Assembly: GCA_044227665.1 (NCBI GenBank)
Contig: JBGAWK010000002.1
Coordinates: 62,001-126,000, forward strand
Reading direction: 5' to 3'
From: JBGAWK01 sp044227665
GTDB taxonomy: Bacteria; Bacteroidota; Bacteroidia; Chitinophagales; JADIYW01
Length of the DNA stretch: 64,000 nt
The notes beneath the pieces were generated by a model. That model was not told where the DNA came from and searched no databases. It saw only the letters and a program-made list of their open reading frames with translations. How positions within the stretch are numbered: position 1 is the first letter of the stretch; each line of letters begins with the position of its first letter. This document shows positions 9,749 to 19,098 of this stretch, piece by piece. A program made the position numbers and the translations under genes.

Positions 9749-10401
9749 TGCTTTTTGAATCTATTTTTATTCTTGTGAGGGAAATTACCGTTTCGATTCC
9801 TATGGTTATTGCGAGGGTAATTATTATTGCTATTATTATTACCATTACTTCTGTTGCTGATTTTTACATGCTGTATTTCCATATCCTCACTCACAATAAG
9901 TGCTCCACCAGACATAGTCTTGATATCTGCTTTGATGAGTTCATTGTTTACTTCTTCATTGCTCCAGTTTTTATATGCCATTTTCATGAAGTTGGCAATA
10001 ATCTGTATCAGGGCTTTTTCTTTCTCTATATCGTCAAAGTTTATGGCCTTTTCTATGAGATGCTCTATGTTTTTGCCGTAGTGTCTTAGCCGTATTCTTT
10101 CTTTGGGGTATGGTAGAGGGGTAGGCATAATACGCGCAGAGGCTCTTTCCGGCTTAGGATAGGAACTGTCTATGTCGAGTTTGAAGTCTGCAATGATGTG
10201 GAGATGATCCCACAGCTTGTATTTGTAGTCCACTACTGTCTTAATCTGTGGATTGAGTAATGCCATGAGTTCTACGATAGCTTCTGCTGTGGCAGTACGC
10301 TTTTCTCTATCTTCGATGGTAAGGCAGTAGGCAACCAGATTCTGTACATTTCTGCCATACTCTTTGATGGTAATTTGCTCTTGAGTAGTATTATAAACCA
10401 T
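9745..10401 (-). CDS. DUF4290 protein
   Basis: A 218-residue protein of the Bacteroidota family DUF4290, function unknown. The mostly helical N-terminal part (EYGRNVQNLVAYCL, then VDYKYKLWDHLHIIADF) is typical. The C-terminus is a low-complexity Asn/Arg tail (NGNNNSNNNYPRNNHRNRNG) that may bind nucleic acid. The frame is open further upstream to 10494, but MVYNTTQEQ at 10401 matches the usual family start. A TATATTTG element sits at 10492-10499. Direct 4-nt overlap with murA is a recurrent arrangement in the phylum and hints at a role tied to wall synthesis, though this is only inference. Confidence 0.8.
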   Translation of the reverse strand: MVYNTTQEQITIKEYGRNVQNLVAYCLTIEDREKRTATAEAIVELMALLNPQIKTVVDYKYKLWDHLHIIADFKLDIDSSYPKPERASARIMPTPLPYPKERIRLRHYGKNIEHLIEKAINFDDIEKEKALIQIIANFMKMAYKNWSNEEVNNELIKADIKTMSGGALIVSEDMEIQHVKISNRSNGNNNSNNNYPRNNHRNRNGNFPHKNKNRFKKQ

Positions 10402-10506
10402 GTAATTTTTTATGAAAATTTTCCGGCACATATAAATAAGTATAAAGCTTTTTAGCGCAACTTTTTTAGTGCTATCCGGATTGGATGACTGCAAATATAA
10501 TCAAAA

Positions 10507-12105
10507 TTATAAAAGTGTGCGCTCTGCTACTTCACTATGTCGGAGATAATCTGTAGTATAGTGCAGTCCTCTGCTTTCTTTGCGAAGTAACGCCCCTCTT
10601 ATTATCAGATAGCCTACGGTAATCATATTGCGTAATTCTAGTAGCTGCGGTGATATGGTAGTGGTATTGTATAGTTCTTCTGTCTCCTTGAAAAGCAGAT
10701 ATAGACGCTCTTGTGCCCTACGTAGTCTTATATTATTGCGGACGATACCTACATAGTTACTCATTATGTCTTTGAGTTCTCTCATGCTCTGCGTGATGAT
10801 GACCATTTCTTTGGGGTCGGAGGTGCCATCGGCATTCCATTCTGGAAAGTCTAGGGATAGGGCTTCTATCTGTTGTAGGGTAGTGCAACTCTCTTCATAT
10901 ATTCTATGCGCAAAAACTACTGCTTCTAGAAGTGAATTGGACGCTAATCTGTTGGCACCATGAAGACCGGTATGGGAACACTCTCCACAAGCATATAATC
11001 TTTGTATGGATGTCCTGCCTCGGATATCTACATCTATGCCACCACAGGCATAATGGGCTGCCGGCACTACAGGTATCATATCTTTGAATACATCTATGCC
11101 TATGGATTTACATTTTTCATAAATATTGGGGAAATGATGTGTGAAGTTATCTCTATCCATGTGGCGGCAGTCGAGAAATACATTGTCTTCACCGGACTTT
11201 TTCATTTCATTATCTATAGCTCTGGCTACGATATCTCGAGGTGCTAAGGACCCCCTCTCGTCATAGAGATGCATAAATTCTTTGCCATCCCTAGTTTTGA
11301 GAATACCTCCATCTCCACGTACAGCCTCAGTAATTAGGAAGGAAGGGCTTATGCCAGGTTCGTATAGGGCTGTAGGGTGGAATTGTACAAACTCCATATT
11401 GCTAACCCTACCTTTGGCTCTATATACCATTGCCACACCATCGCCAGTAGCAATGATAGGATTGGTTGTACTTCTGTATATCTGACCAAAACCTCCAGTG
11501 GCAAGAAGGGTAATATCACTCAATATCTTAATAATCTTATTATCTTTTAGGTTGAGGGCATATACTCCATAGCAGGTAATGTCGGGAGTGACTCTGGTAA
11601 TGATTCTACCCAAGTGATGCTGAGTAAGTATATCTATGACAAAGTAATGCTGAAATACTTCTACATTTTTGAGCTTATGGATGTTGTCCAAGAGCGCACG
11701 TTCTATTTCCCATCCTGTAATGTCTTTATGGTGTAGTACCCTGAATTCCGAATGCCCACCTTCTCTTCCTAGCTTGTATGCGCCATTATCTTCTTTATCA
11801 AATCTAGTACCCCATTGTATAAGCTCATCTACACGATTACGTCCTTCTTTTACTACAGCTTCTACAACCCCTCTATCACAAAGCCCATCTCCGGCGATAA
11901 GCGTGTCTTCTATATGTTTTTCAAAATTGTCTTTATAAAAATCTGTAACTACAGCTATACCCCCTTGAGCATATTTTGTATTGCTTTCATCTTCACTAGC
12001 TTTAGTAAGTAGGGTTATTTTTTTTTCCGGAAATTGCTCAGCCATTTTTATAGCATAAGAAAGTCCGGCTATACCTGAGCCAATAATTAGGATATCTGTT
12101 TGCAT
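10507..12105 (-). CDS. nadB: L-aspartate oxidase NadB
   Basis: FAD flavoenzyme that oxidises L-aspartate to iminoaspartate, the first step of de novo NAD synthesis. The 532 residues match the family. The N-terminal dinucleotide motif DILIIGSGIAGLSYA, the active-site region QFHPTALYEP, EAVRGDGGIL, and the FAD-binding end HYACGGIDVDIRG are all present, with a helical C-terminal domain. No nadA or nadC is adjacent. The start is fixed by a strong promoter ending 4 nt before the ATG, which leaves almost no leader. Confidence 0.95.
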   Translation of the reverse strand: MQTDILIIGSGIAGLSYAIKMAEQFPEKKITLLTKASEDESNTKYAQGGIAVVTDFYKDNFEKHIEDTLIAGDGLCDRGVVEAVVKEGRNRVDELIQWGTRFDKEDNGAYKLGREGGHSEFRVLHHKDITGWEIERALLDNIHKLKNVEVFQHYFVIDILTQHHLGRIITRVTPDITCYGVYALNLKDNKIIKILSDITLLATGGFGQIYRSTTNPIIATGDGVAMVYRAKGRVSNMEFVQFHPTALYEPGISPSFLITEAVRGDGGILKTRDGKEFMHLYDERGSLAPRDIVARAIDNEMKKSGEDNVFLDCRHMDRDNFTHHFPNIYEKCKSIGIDVFKDMIPVVPAAHYACGGIDVDIRGRTSIQRLYACGECSHTGLHGANRLASNSLLEAVVFAHRIYEESCTTLQQIEALSLDFPEWNADGTSDPKEMVIITQSMRELKDIMSNYVGIVRNNIRLRRAQERLYLLFKETEELYNTTTISPQLLELRNMITVGYLIIRGALLRKESRGLHYTTDYLRHSEVAERTLL

Positions 12106-12109
12106 ACTC

Positions 12110-12143
12110 CAAATGTAATGAGTTTGTCACATAATTGTTCAAA
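12110..12143 (-). promoter_or_regulatory. nadB promoter, near-leaderless
   Basis: On the minus strand TTTG (12140-12143), 22 nt, then TACATTTG (12110-12117) match both Bacteroidota promoter boxes at proper spacing. The G of the -7 box is only 4 nt before the nadB ATG, so the start of transcription should fall at or next to the start codon. Confidence 0.7.
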
Positions 12144-12254
12144 TTTAGACCTGGGAATAGCTGAAATAACCATTAATACAATGATGTGGTTAAGTAGTAG
12201 TTTTTTTTATAAGTAATAATATATATTCTTGCAGCGAAAATTTCGGTACAAGAA

Positions 12255-15167
12255 TTGAAGGTTATAGTTATGCATTTTATTTTAATAATTTTTGCAATAT
12301 TTTTTATATCTTACGATAGTCATGCGCAGACACCATACAGTAAGATTAGCAGTCCATGGATAGACAGTCTCCTAACTACATTGACATTGGAGCAAAAGGC
12401 GGGACAGTTATTTATGGTTGCAGCCTATTCCAATAGAGACGAAACCCATTATTCCGAAATAGAAAATTTTATTAAAAAGAATGGCATAGGCGGACTGATA
12501 TTCATGCAAGGTGATCCCGTTACTCAGGTAAAGTTGACTAATAGATATCAGCAAGCCTCTAATATACCGCTTATGATTGCTATGGATGCGGAATGGGGTC
12601 CCAGTATGCGCATTAGTAATACTATTACGTATCCGAGACAAATGACGCTGGGTGCCTTGCAGAGCGATACGCTGGTGTACGCTATGGGTGTCGAAATAGC
12701 ACGTCAGTTGCGAAGGCTCGGCGTTCAGGTGAGCTTTTCTCCAGTAGTAGATGTAAACAATAATGCCCATAACCCTGTAATCAATGATCGTTCTTTTGGT
12801 GAAAACGTGTCTAATGTCTCGCGGAAGGGGGTCGCTTATATGAAGGGACTACAAGATAATAAAGTAATGGCTTGTGCCAAGCACTTTCCGGGTCATGGAG
12901 ATACCGATACCGATTCTCATTTAGATTTGCCTGTCATCAAGCACAGTAGAGCAAGATTGGATACCATAGAGCTAAAACCTTTCAGGGTAATGGTAGAGAA
13001 TGGTGTGGGCAGTATGATGGTAGCTCATCTAAATATTCCAGCACTGGACACCACAAAGAATTTACCTTCTACGTTGTCAAAAAATATCGTCACAGATCTC
13101 TTGAGGATGAAAATGGGTTATGATGGCCTTGTGTTTACAGATGCACTAAATATGAAAGGTGTTGCCAAGTATTATCCTTCTGGAAGGGCGGAAGTAAAAG
13201 CTATACTGGCAGGTGATGACATATTACTATTTCCCGACAATGTACAGCAAGCTATAAATGGCATAGTGAAGGCCGTGCAAGACAGTATTATTACTGAAGA
13301 AATGCTGGATGAGAGATTGCGAAGAATATTGCAAGCCAAGGTATGGCTGGGATTGGATGTGCCTCAATCTGTGAGTCTCACTAATTTGATAGAAGACTTG
13401 AATACAGAGCAAGGACAACTTATCAAAGAAAGAATCCTCAACGATGCCATTACATTAGTCCAAAATCCCGACAATCTATTGCCTATTACCCATTTGGAAA
13501 ATCAACAGTTGGCAGTAGTCACAGTAGGTGCGACCACGGCTACACCATTTACGGCAATGCTTGGCAATTATGCCAAGTTTGCCACATTTTTTATCCCCAA
13601 AACTGCATCAGAAGCAGAGTTTCATCAGTTGCTTACAAAACTAAAAGGCTATAGCACAGTAGTAGTCAATTTTCAGGATATGAGTAGATATAGCAGCAAA
13701 GAATTTGGACTCACAGATAATTCTCTCTCTTTTTTCCAAAAGTTACAATACCAAAATAAGACAATACTGGTGATAAGTGGAGTGCCTTACGCGCTCACAA
13801 AGTTCAAAACCTCAGGTGCTATTGTTGTCGCCAATACTGCGGATGAAGAAGCACAAAAAGCTGCGGCACAGGTGGTGATGGGTGGTAAATCCCCATTGGG
13901 AAAATTGCCGGTAACGGCAGGAAATTACAAGGAAGGCACAGGGTTCACCTTTGCGCCTACAAGATTGGGCTACGCTTCGCCCTTGGAAAAAGGCATGAAT
14001 GCTACCTATCAGGCTAAGGTAGATGCTATTGTAAATGATGCCATAGAAAGAAAAATATTTCCCGGATGCCAAATATTAGCTGCTAAGGATGGTGTTGTTT
14101 TTTATCAAAAAGCTTTTGGCAACCTTGCGTATGATGTAGGCTCTGCTCCAATAAATAAAAGTACGATATATGATATTGCCTCCATCACCAAAATTACTAC
14201 TTCTGTACCTATGCTCATGCAGATGGTAGATCAGCATTATCTGAATGTAGAAAATACTTTGGGAACATACTATCACATGGATGACACCATAAATAAGAAA
14301 AACTTAACTATAAAAGAAATTCTTGCCCATCAATCAGGACTGGCGGCATGGATACCCTTTTATCAATATCTAAAAGATAGCATAGGAAAATATGACACCA
14401 CCCTACTGAGCAAAGTAAGAACTTCGGAATATAAATTTAGAATCAATGACAAACTTTTCTTACGTAATGACCGTGTGGATACGATTATGTATGATATTTT
14501 AAATAGCTCTTTAAAAGAAAAAGTATATCGCTATAGTGACATGGGATATTACATCTTTCAAAAAATCATAGAAAATACTTATAACACTCCTCTTGATATA
14601 CTTACTGACAGCTTGCTTTGGAAGCCTCTAGGCTGCACCTCTACCTTATACAATCCCAGAAAAAAAGGATGGAATTATAAAGAGATTCCTCCTACGGAGG
14701 TGGATGACTATTTTAGATATACTACTGTACAGGGTGATGTACATGATCCGGGTGCAGCTATGTTGGGAGGTGTGGGAGGCCATGCAGGACTATTTTCCAA
14801 TGCCAATGATTTGGCAAAATATATGCAGATGTTACTAAACGGGGGACAGTATGGAGACAGGCATTTCTTTAATACCTCTACTGTGAATCTATTTACCACT
14901 CAGGCATATAGTGGCAATAGAAGAGGCTTGGGATTCGACAAACCTGCAATCTCTGGCGACAATCCTGTGTGTGATAGTGCCGATAGAAGCAGTTTTGGAC
15001 ACACGGGATTCACAGGTACTATGGCTTGGGCAGACCCTAAAAGTGGCTTGATTTTTATTTTCCTTTCTAATAGATCTTATCCCAATGCTTCCAACAATAA
15101 ATTGGCAAAAGAAAATATAAGACCTAGATTGCAACAAATCTTCTATGATACCATTATGCATAAATAG
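12255..15167 (+). CDS. GH3 beta-N-acetylhexosaminidase / beta-lactamase-family fusion
   Basis: A secreted two-domain hydrolase of 970 residues. After a signal peptide ending near SHAQ (about residue 25), the GH3 half is NagZ-like: KHFPGHGDTDTDSHLDLP (about 205-223) holds the general acid/base His, and VFTDALNMKGV (about 292-302) the nucleophile Asp. From about 590 a serine beta-lactamase/DD-peptidase-like domain follows: SITK (about 643, SxxK), YSDMGY (about 759) and HTGFTGT (about 915, KTG equivalent). This fusion recurs in Bacteroidota and points to periplasmic cleavage of wall fragments. The frame opens with TTG at 12255; an ATG at 12270 is the alternative start. Codons after TTG give a lysine to the n-region. 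Confidence 0.88.
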   Translation: MKVIVMHFILIIFAIFFISYDSHAQTPYSKISSPWIDSLLTTLTLEQKAGQLFMVAAYSNRDETHYSEIENFIKKNGIGGLIFMQGDPVTQVKLTNRYQQASNIPLMIAMDAEWGPSMRISNTITYPRQMTLGALQSDTLVYAMGVEIARQLRRLGVQVSFSPVVDVNNNAHNPVINDRSFGENVSNVSRKGVAYMKGLQDNKVMACAKHFPGHGDTDTDSHLDLPVIKHSRARLDTIELKPFRVMVENGVGSMMVAHLNIPALDTTKNLPSTLSKNIVTDLLRMKMGYDGLVFTDALNMKGVAKYYPSGRAEVKAILAGDDILLFPDNVQQAINGIVKAVQDSIITEEMLDERLRRILQAKVWLGLDVPQSVSLTNLIEDLNTEQGQLIKERILNDAITLVQNPDNLLPITHLENQQLAVVTVGATTATPFTAMLGNYAKFATFFIPKTASEAEFHQLLTKLKGYSTVVVNFQDMSRYSSKEFGLTDNSLSFFQKLQYQNKTILVISGVPYALTKFKTSGAIVVANTADEEAQKAAAQVVMGGKSPLGKLPVTAGNYKEGTGFTFAPTRLGYASPLEKGMNATYQAKVDAIVNDAIERKIFPGCQILAAKDGVVFYQKAFGNLAYDVGSAPINKSTIYDIASITKITTSVPMLMQMVDQHYLNVENTLGTYYHMDDTINKKNLTIKEILAHQSGLAAWIPFYQYLKDSIGKYDTTLLSKVRTSEYKFRINDKLFLRNDRVDTIMYDILNSSLKEKVYRYSDMGYYIFQKIIENTYNTPLDILTDSLLWKPLGCTSTLYNPRKKGWNYKEIPPTEVDDYFRYTTVQGDVHDPGAAMLGGVGGHAGLFSNANDLAKYMQMLLNGGQYGDRHFFNTSTVNLFTTQAYSGNRRGLGFDKPAISGDNPVCDSADRSSFGHTGFTGTMAWADPKSGLIFIFLSNRSYPNASNNKLAKENIRPRLQQIFYDTIMHK

Positions 15168-15176
15168 ACGAATAAT

Positions 15177-15785
15177 TTGGAGAACATCATCTTAGACCTT
15201 GGAGGAGTAGTCATAAGACTTGCTAGTGAGGAGCAGTGGCGCACATCACTTAGTGAAGTGCTGGATTTTGAAAAATATTACCATCGAAGAGAAGAAATAA
15301 TAGAATTTCTCAAGGCATTTGAGTGCGGAACTATAAGTAACGAAGAATTTTTGGAGGTATTATATAGCTACCGAAAAAGCGATACTGTTACCACCCCCAA
15401 TATTATCACTGCTTGGAATGCAATATTAAGAGACTATCATCCCCAGACTATACAGAAGCTATATAAATTAAAAGATAGACATAGACTATTTTTGCTCAGT
15501 AATACCAATAGCATACATGAACAAGCATTCATCAAGATAGCTGTGGAGCAATATGGAAACTATATTTTGGAAGATATTTTTGATAAAATCTATCTATCGC
15601 ACAATATGGGCTATAGGAAACCTGAATTTGAAGCTTATACTATGATATTGGAAGACAATAAACTTATACCTTCGGAAACTATTTTTGTAGATGATAAACT
15701 AGAAAATATAGAGGCCGCAAAAAAGCTCGGCATAGATGCGCGCCTACATCCTTTCAATCAGTATATAGGCAAGAGCATTAGATAG
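15177..15785 (+). CDS. HAD-superfamily hydrolase (HAD-IA)
   Basis: A cytosolic phosphatase-like protein of 202 residues. Motif I ILDLGGVVI lies at the N-terminus (Asp7 as nucleophile; the second Asp of DxD is replaced by Gly, as in many HAD-IA phosphatases of the DLGGVL type). LLSNTN is motif II, YRKPEFEAY holds the motif III Lys, and IFVDDKLENIEAAKKLG is motif IV. The cap is the short helical type. Translation starts at TTG, since no ATG precedes motif I; it lies 9 nt after the GH3 fusion stop and is likely co-transcribed. Substrate unknown; it resembles sugar-phosphate or FMN phosphatases. Confidence 0.85.
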   Translation: MENIILDLGGVVIRLASEEQWRTSLSEVLDFEKYYHRREEIIEFLKAFECGTISNEEFLEVLYSYRKSDTVTTPNIITAWNAILRDYHPQTIQKLYKLKDRHRLFLLSNTNSIHEQAFIKIAVEQYGNYILEDIFDKIYLSHNMGYRKPEFEAYTMILEDNKLIPSETIFVDDKLENIEAAKKLGIDARLHPFNQYIGKSIR

Positions 15786-15816
15786 AAAGTAATAGACACT
15801 TTTTCTTTGGGGTTTC

Positions 15817-17241
15817 CTAGAGTTTTTTCAACTCCTGACCCAATTTTTCTATCATCTCTTTAGCATCACCGAAGAGCATACTGGTGCAAGGTTTGAAGAA
15901 TAATGGATTCTCAATTCCAGCATAACCTGGTTTCATACTACGTTTGAAGACAATAACATTTTTTGCTTCCTGTACATTAAGGATAGGCATGCCATATATG
16001 GGTGAGCTCGTATCTTCATTGGCAGCAGGATTTACTACGTCATTGGCACCAATCACTAATACTACGTCTGCATTTTTGAACTGCTCATTAGCCCCTTCAA
16101 GTTCTAATTGCTTTGGATAAGGCACATCAGCCTCAGCCAATAGTACGTTCATGTGCCCAGGCATACGTCCAGCTACAGGATGTATAGCATACAATACCTC
16201 TACACCGTTAGCTTCCAGTATCTTATCCACTTCATGTACTGCATGTTGTGCTTGTGCTACAGCCATACCATACCCCGGAACTATGATTACCTTCTGCGCA
16301 TAATTACACATGATAGCAGCATCCTGAACTTTCACTTCTTTGTGAGATAATTCTCCTGTTGCTTGTGTGCCACCTCCAGAAGTACTGCCAAAATTTCCTA
16401 CCAAAACATTGACCAAAGAGCGATTCATGGCATTACACATCACTATAGATAATATTACACCGGAAGAACCTACGAGGATACCGGCTATAATCATGGCATT
16501 ATTGGCAATCAAGAATCCTGCAAATACACCTGCAATACCTGAGAAGGAATTCAATAATGCTATTACCACAGGCATATCTGCGCCACCTATAGGTGTTACA
16601 AAGAAATAGCCATAAATCAAAGAAAGTACAATGAGTATCACATATATGACGAAATTTGCGCTTTCTGACATTACTAATATTGTTCCTAATATTACTGCCG
16701 CTGCCACCAAAGCCATATTTACCACTTGTTGCGATGGAAGTCTGAAGTCTTTTATTCTTCCTGATAATTTTCCCCAAGCAATAACAGAACCAGTAAAGGT
16801 TACACCCCCCACGAAAATACCTAACGCAGTAGATATTTTTATAAAGGCATTAGGCCCTTCAGGCGTACCTATTTTATCGGCATATTCCAAATATTCCAGT
16901 GACGACAATAGTAGAGAGCAAGCACCACCGAAGCCATTCAAGAGGGATACCATTTCCGGCATTCCTGTCATCTTTACAGTTCTTGCCAAATATGCACCAA
17001 TGAGAGAGCCTGTAGCCAATCCTGCAACAACTACCATAAGACCAATTACAGGAATACTCTCACCTGTAAATGTATAATAAATGATAGTAGCCAAAGTACC
17101 CAATCCCATGCCGAAAGCACTCACCAGATTGCCTTTTCTTGCAGAATCCGGAGCGCTTTGCATTTTTAGTCCGATAATAAAAGTAAAGGCTGCTATCAAA
17201 TATGATAATTCTAACATGCCTTTAAGTACTTGATTTTCCAT
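15817..17241 (-). CDS. pntB: NAD(P)+ transhydrogenase subunit beta PntB
   Basis: Membrane and NADP(H)-binding part of the proton-translocating transhydrogenase, 474 residues. About nine membrane helices fill residues 8-260, followed by the soluble domain III with PGYGMAVAQAQHAVHE, HPVAGRMPGHMNVLLAEA, IGANDVVNPAA and KRSMKPGYAGIENPLF, all classic. The N-terminus is the normal PntB start, so no part of the small alpha2 membrane subunit is fused here. It follows pntA by 7 nt in one operon. The enzyme feeds NADPH from NADH using the proton gradient. Confidence 0.95.
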   Translation of the reverse strand: MENQVLKGMLELSYLIAAFTFIIGLKMQSAPDSARKGNLVSAFGMGLGTLATIIYYTFTGESIPVIGLMVVVAGLATGSLIGAYLARTVKMTGMPEMVSLLNGFGGACSLLLSSLEYLEYADKIGTPEGPNAFIKISTALGIFVGGVTFTGSVIAWGKLSGRIKDFRLPSQQVVNMALVAAAVILGTILVMSESANFVIYVILIVLSLIYGYFFVTPIGGADMPVVIALLNSFSGIAGVFAGFLIANNAMIIAGILVGSSGVILSIVMCNAMNRSLVNVLVGNFGSTSGGGTQATGELSHKEVKVQDAAIMCNYAQKVIIVPGYGMAVAQAQHAVHEVDKILEANGVEVLYAIHPVAGRMPGHMNVLLAEADVPYPKQLELEGANEQFKNADVVLVIGANDVVNPAANEDTSSPIYGMPILNVQEAKNVIVFKRSMKPGYAGIENPLFFKPCTSMLFGDAKEMIEKLGQELKKL

Positions 17242-17248
17242 AAAATTA

Positions 17249-18376
17249 CTATGATTGATAATTTGCTTTTACTCTTTCGTTGATGATCTCACCTTGGTGT
17301 GTGATGATAGTACCTTTTACTATATCATCAGCTAGATTTATATTTAGATTTCCTTCTTTATCTACTATCAGTTTTAAGAAGTTGATAATATTTTTCCCAA
17401 ACATCTTGCTGGCATCCATGCTCATCTTTGAAGTAAGGTACGAGTTGCCTATTATTTTCACACCACCACTCACCACTGTTGAATCATCCTGAGTAAGTTC
17501 ACAGTTGCCACCTGTAGAGGCTGCAAGGTCTATAATTACTGAGCCTGGACGCATTTCCGCTACTGTCTCCTTTTTTATCAATATTGGAGCACGCTTACCG
17601 GGAATCTGTGCTGTACAGATGATGACATCCGCCTTTGTTGCATGGTCATGTATAGCTTTGGCTTGTTTCTGACGGTATTCGTCGGTCTGTTCTACAGCGT
17701 AGCCGCCTGCACTTTTGTCATCTTTAGCTCCTTCTACTTCTACAAATTTTGCACCTAAGGACATCACTTCTTCTTTGGCTGCTGCTCTTACATCGAAAGC
17801 TTCTACCATTGCCCCTAGCCTTCTAGCGGTAGCTATAGCTTGCAGTCCTGCCACGCCGGCACCAAGTATCAATACCTTGGAAGGCTTAATACTTCCTGCT
17901 GCCGTAATATACATGGGAAAAAAGTGTGGCAACTCATAAGCAGCAAGGAGTACTGCCTTATAACCAGATACCGATGCCATCGAAGAAAGCACATCCATAG
18001 CTTGCGCCCTTGTAGTTCTGGGAACAAAGTCCATGCTAAAGGAGGTGATACCCAAATCTCTCAACTGCTTCACTACAGGTTCATTTGATAGGGGTGTAAA
18101 CATACTCATGAATACCTTTCCTTTCGCTAAGGTAGAGAGTTCGGAGGAATCAGGGGTGCGAATACCTATGATAAGGTCGGCATCTGAAAATACCTTGCTT
18201 CTATCTGCGGTAGTAGCTCCTGCATTATGATAATTTTCATCACTGATGAGAGCACCATCTCCAGCACCGCTTTCAATGATTACATCAATATTTAATTTCT
18301 TGAGGTCTGCAACGGCCTCGTCAGTAAATGCTACCCTGCTATCAGGACTTTGCTCTTTGAGCACTCCAATTTTCAT
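17249..18376 (-). CDS. pntA: NAD(P)+ transhydrogenase alpha subunit (domain I) PntAA
   Basis: Soluble NAD(H)-binding domain I of transhydrogenase, 375 residues from MKIGVLKEQ; an earlier in-frame start at 18415 would add an unlikely 13-residue tail. The alanine-dehydrogenase-like fold shows GAGVAGLQAIATARRLGA with EAFDVR for NAD binding, and a RQKQAKAIHDH segment near the flexible loop. It ends at domain I with no membrane helices. In three-gene operons a pntAB gene of about 100 codons comes next; here pntB follows directly, so the TM1-4 subunit is absent from this locus. Confidence 0.94.
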   Translation of the reverse strand: MKIGVLKEQSPDSRVAFTDEAVADLKKLNIDVIIESGAGDGALISDENYHNAGATTADRSKVFSDADLIIGIRTPDSSELSTLAKGKVFMSMFTPLSNEPVVKQLRDLGITSFSMDFVPRTTRAQAMDVLSSMASVSGYKAVLLAAYELPHFFPMYITAAGSIKPSKVLILGAGVAGLQAIATARRLGAMVEAFDVRAAAKEEVMSLGAKFVEVEGAKDDKSAGGYAVEQTDEYRQKQAKAIHDHATKADVIICTAQIPGKRAPILIKKETVAEMRPGSVIIDLAASTGGNCELTQDDSTVVSGGVKIIGNSYLTSKMSMDASKMFGKNIINFLKLIVDKEGNLNINLADDIVKGTIITHQGEIINERVKANYQS

Positions 18377-18456
18377 ACAAAAAAATTCTGCCACAAAATT
18401 AAGGTTTGATAACATTTAATCTATTGTATTCTAAAATATTACCTAAATTTTACATT

Positions 18457-19098
18457 ATGTTTGAGCACTTGAAGGTGCAAAGCATGGTGCGGTTTTTGGC
18501 ATTGCCATTTTGGGTTGCTGTAGGGATGCTGGTGGGTTATAGCCTACAGCTCACCATCCTAGATGGGAATATACCTGGGAATATACCCCGAACTGTAGCT
18601 GGTTTGGCGGGAATAGGGCTATCGCCATGGTGGCATGGAGATATAGAGCATTTAAGTGCTAATTTATTCGCAGTTTTTGGGTTGCTGACTTTTTTGAGTA
18701 TCGAAGAGCCTAGGTACAGAACGCTGATTTTTATTACGATATATTTTTTTACAAATATTTTGGTTTGGTTGTTGGCAAGGCAAGTGAATCATATAGGTAT
18801 GAGTGGCGTATTGTATGGTGTCTCAGGATTCTTGATGGCGAAAGGTTTTGTTACTTACAATACAAGAACTATGGTGATAGCTATGCTTACTATCATATTT
18901 TATGGAGGTACTTTCTATGCTGTATTGCCTATTCAGGAAGGGGTAAGTTGGGAGTCACATCTTTTTGGCTTCTTATCAGGAAGTATTTTGTCTATATACT
19001 TATATAAGAATACAGCAAAAAGTTTAGACATTACAGCATCTTCGCAGCGAAAAGATTATGATGATTTTATTCATCATCGGAGCGAAAAGGATTTCTGA
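18457..19098 (+). CDS. Rhomboid-family intramembrane serine protease
   Basis: A polytopic inner-membrane protease of 213 residues with about six helices. The catalytic pattern is visible: HLSAN (H65, N69) in TM2, GMSG (Ser116) in TM4, and SHLFGFLSG (His168) in TM6, with the GxSG nucleophile and HxxxN oxyanion motif intact. ATG at 18457 is chosen over an in-frame start at 18406, because that earlier start lies inside the divergent pntA start region. Substrates are unknown. Its 3' end overlaps the convergent GNAT-like gene by 32 nt. Confidence 0.85.
   Translation: MFEHLKVQSMVRFLALPFWVAVGMLVGYSLQLTILDGNIPGNIPRTVAGLAGIGLSPWWHGDIEHLSANLFAVFGLLTFLSIEEPRYRTLIFITIYFFTNILVWLLARQVNHIGMSGVLYGVSGFLMAKGFVTYNTRTMVIAMLTIIFYGGTFYAVLPIQEGVSWESHLFGFLSGSILSIYLYKNTAKSLDITASSQRKDYDDFIHHRSEKDF

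Noticed and set aside
9745..10494. Longer start for the DUF4290 protein at 10494.
   Set aside because: It would add an atypical 31-residue N-terminus; the family starts at MVYNTTQ (10401).
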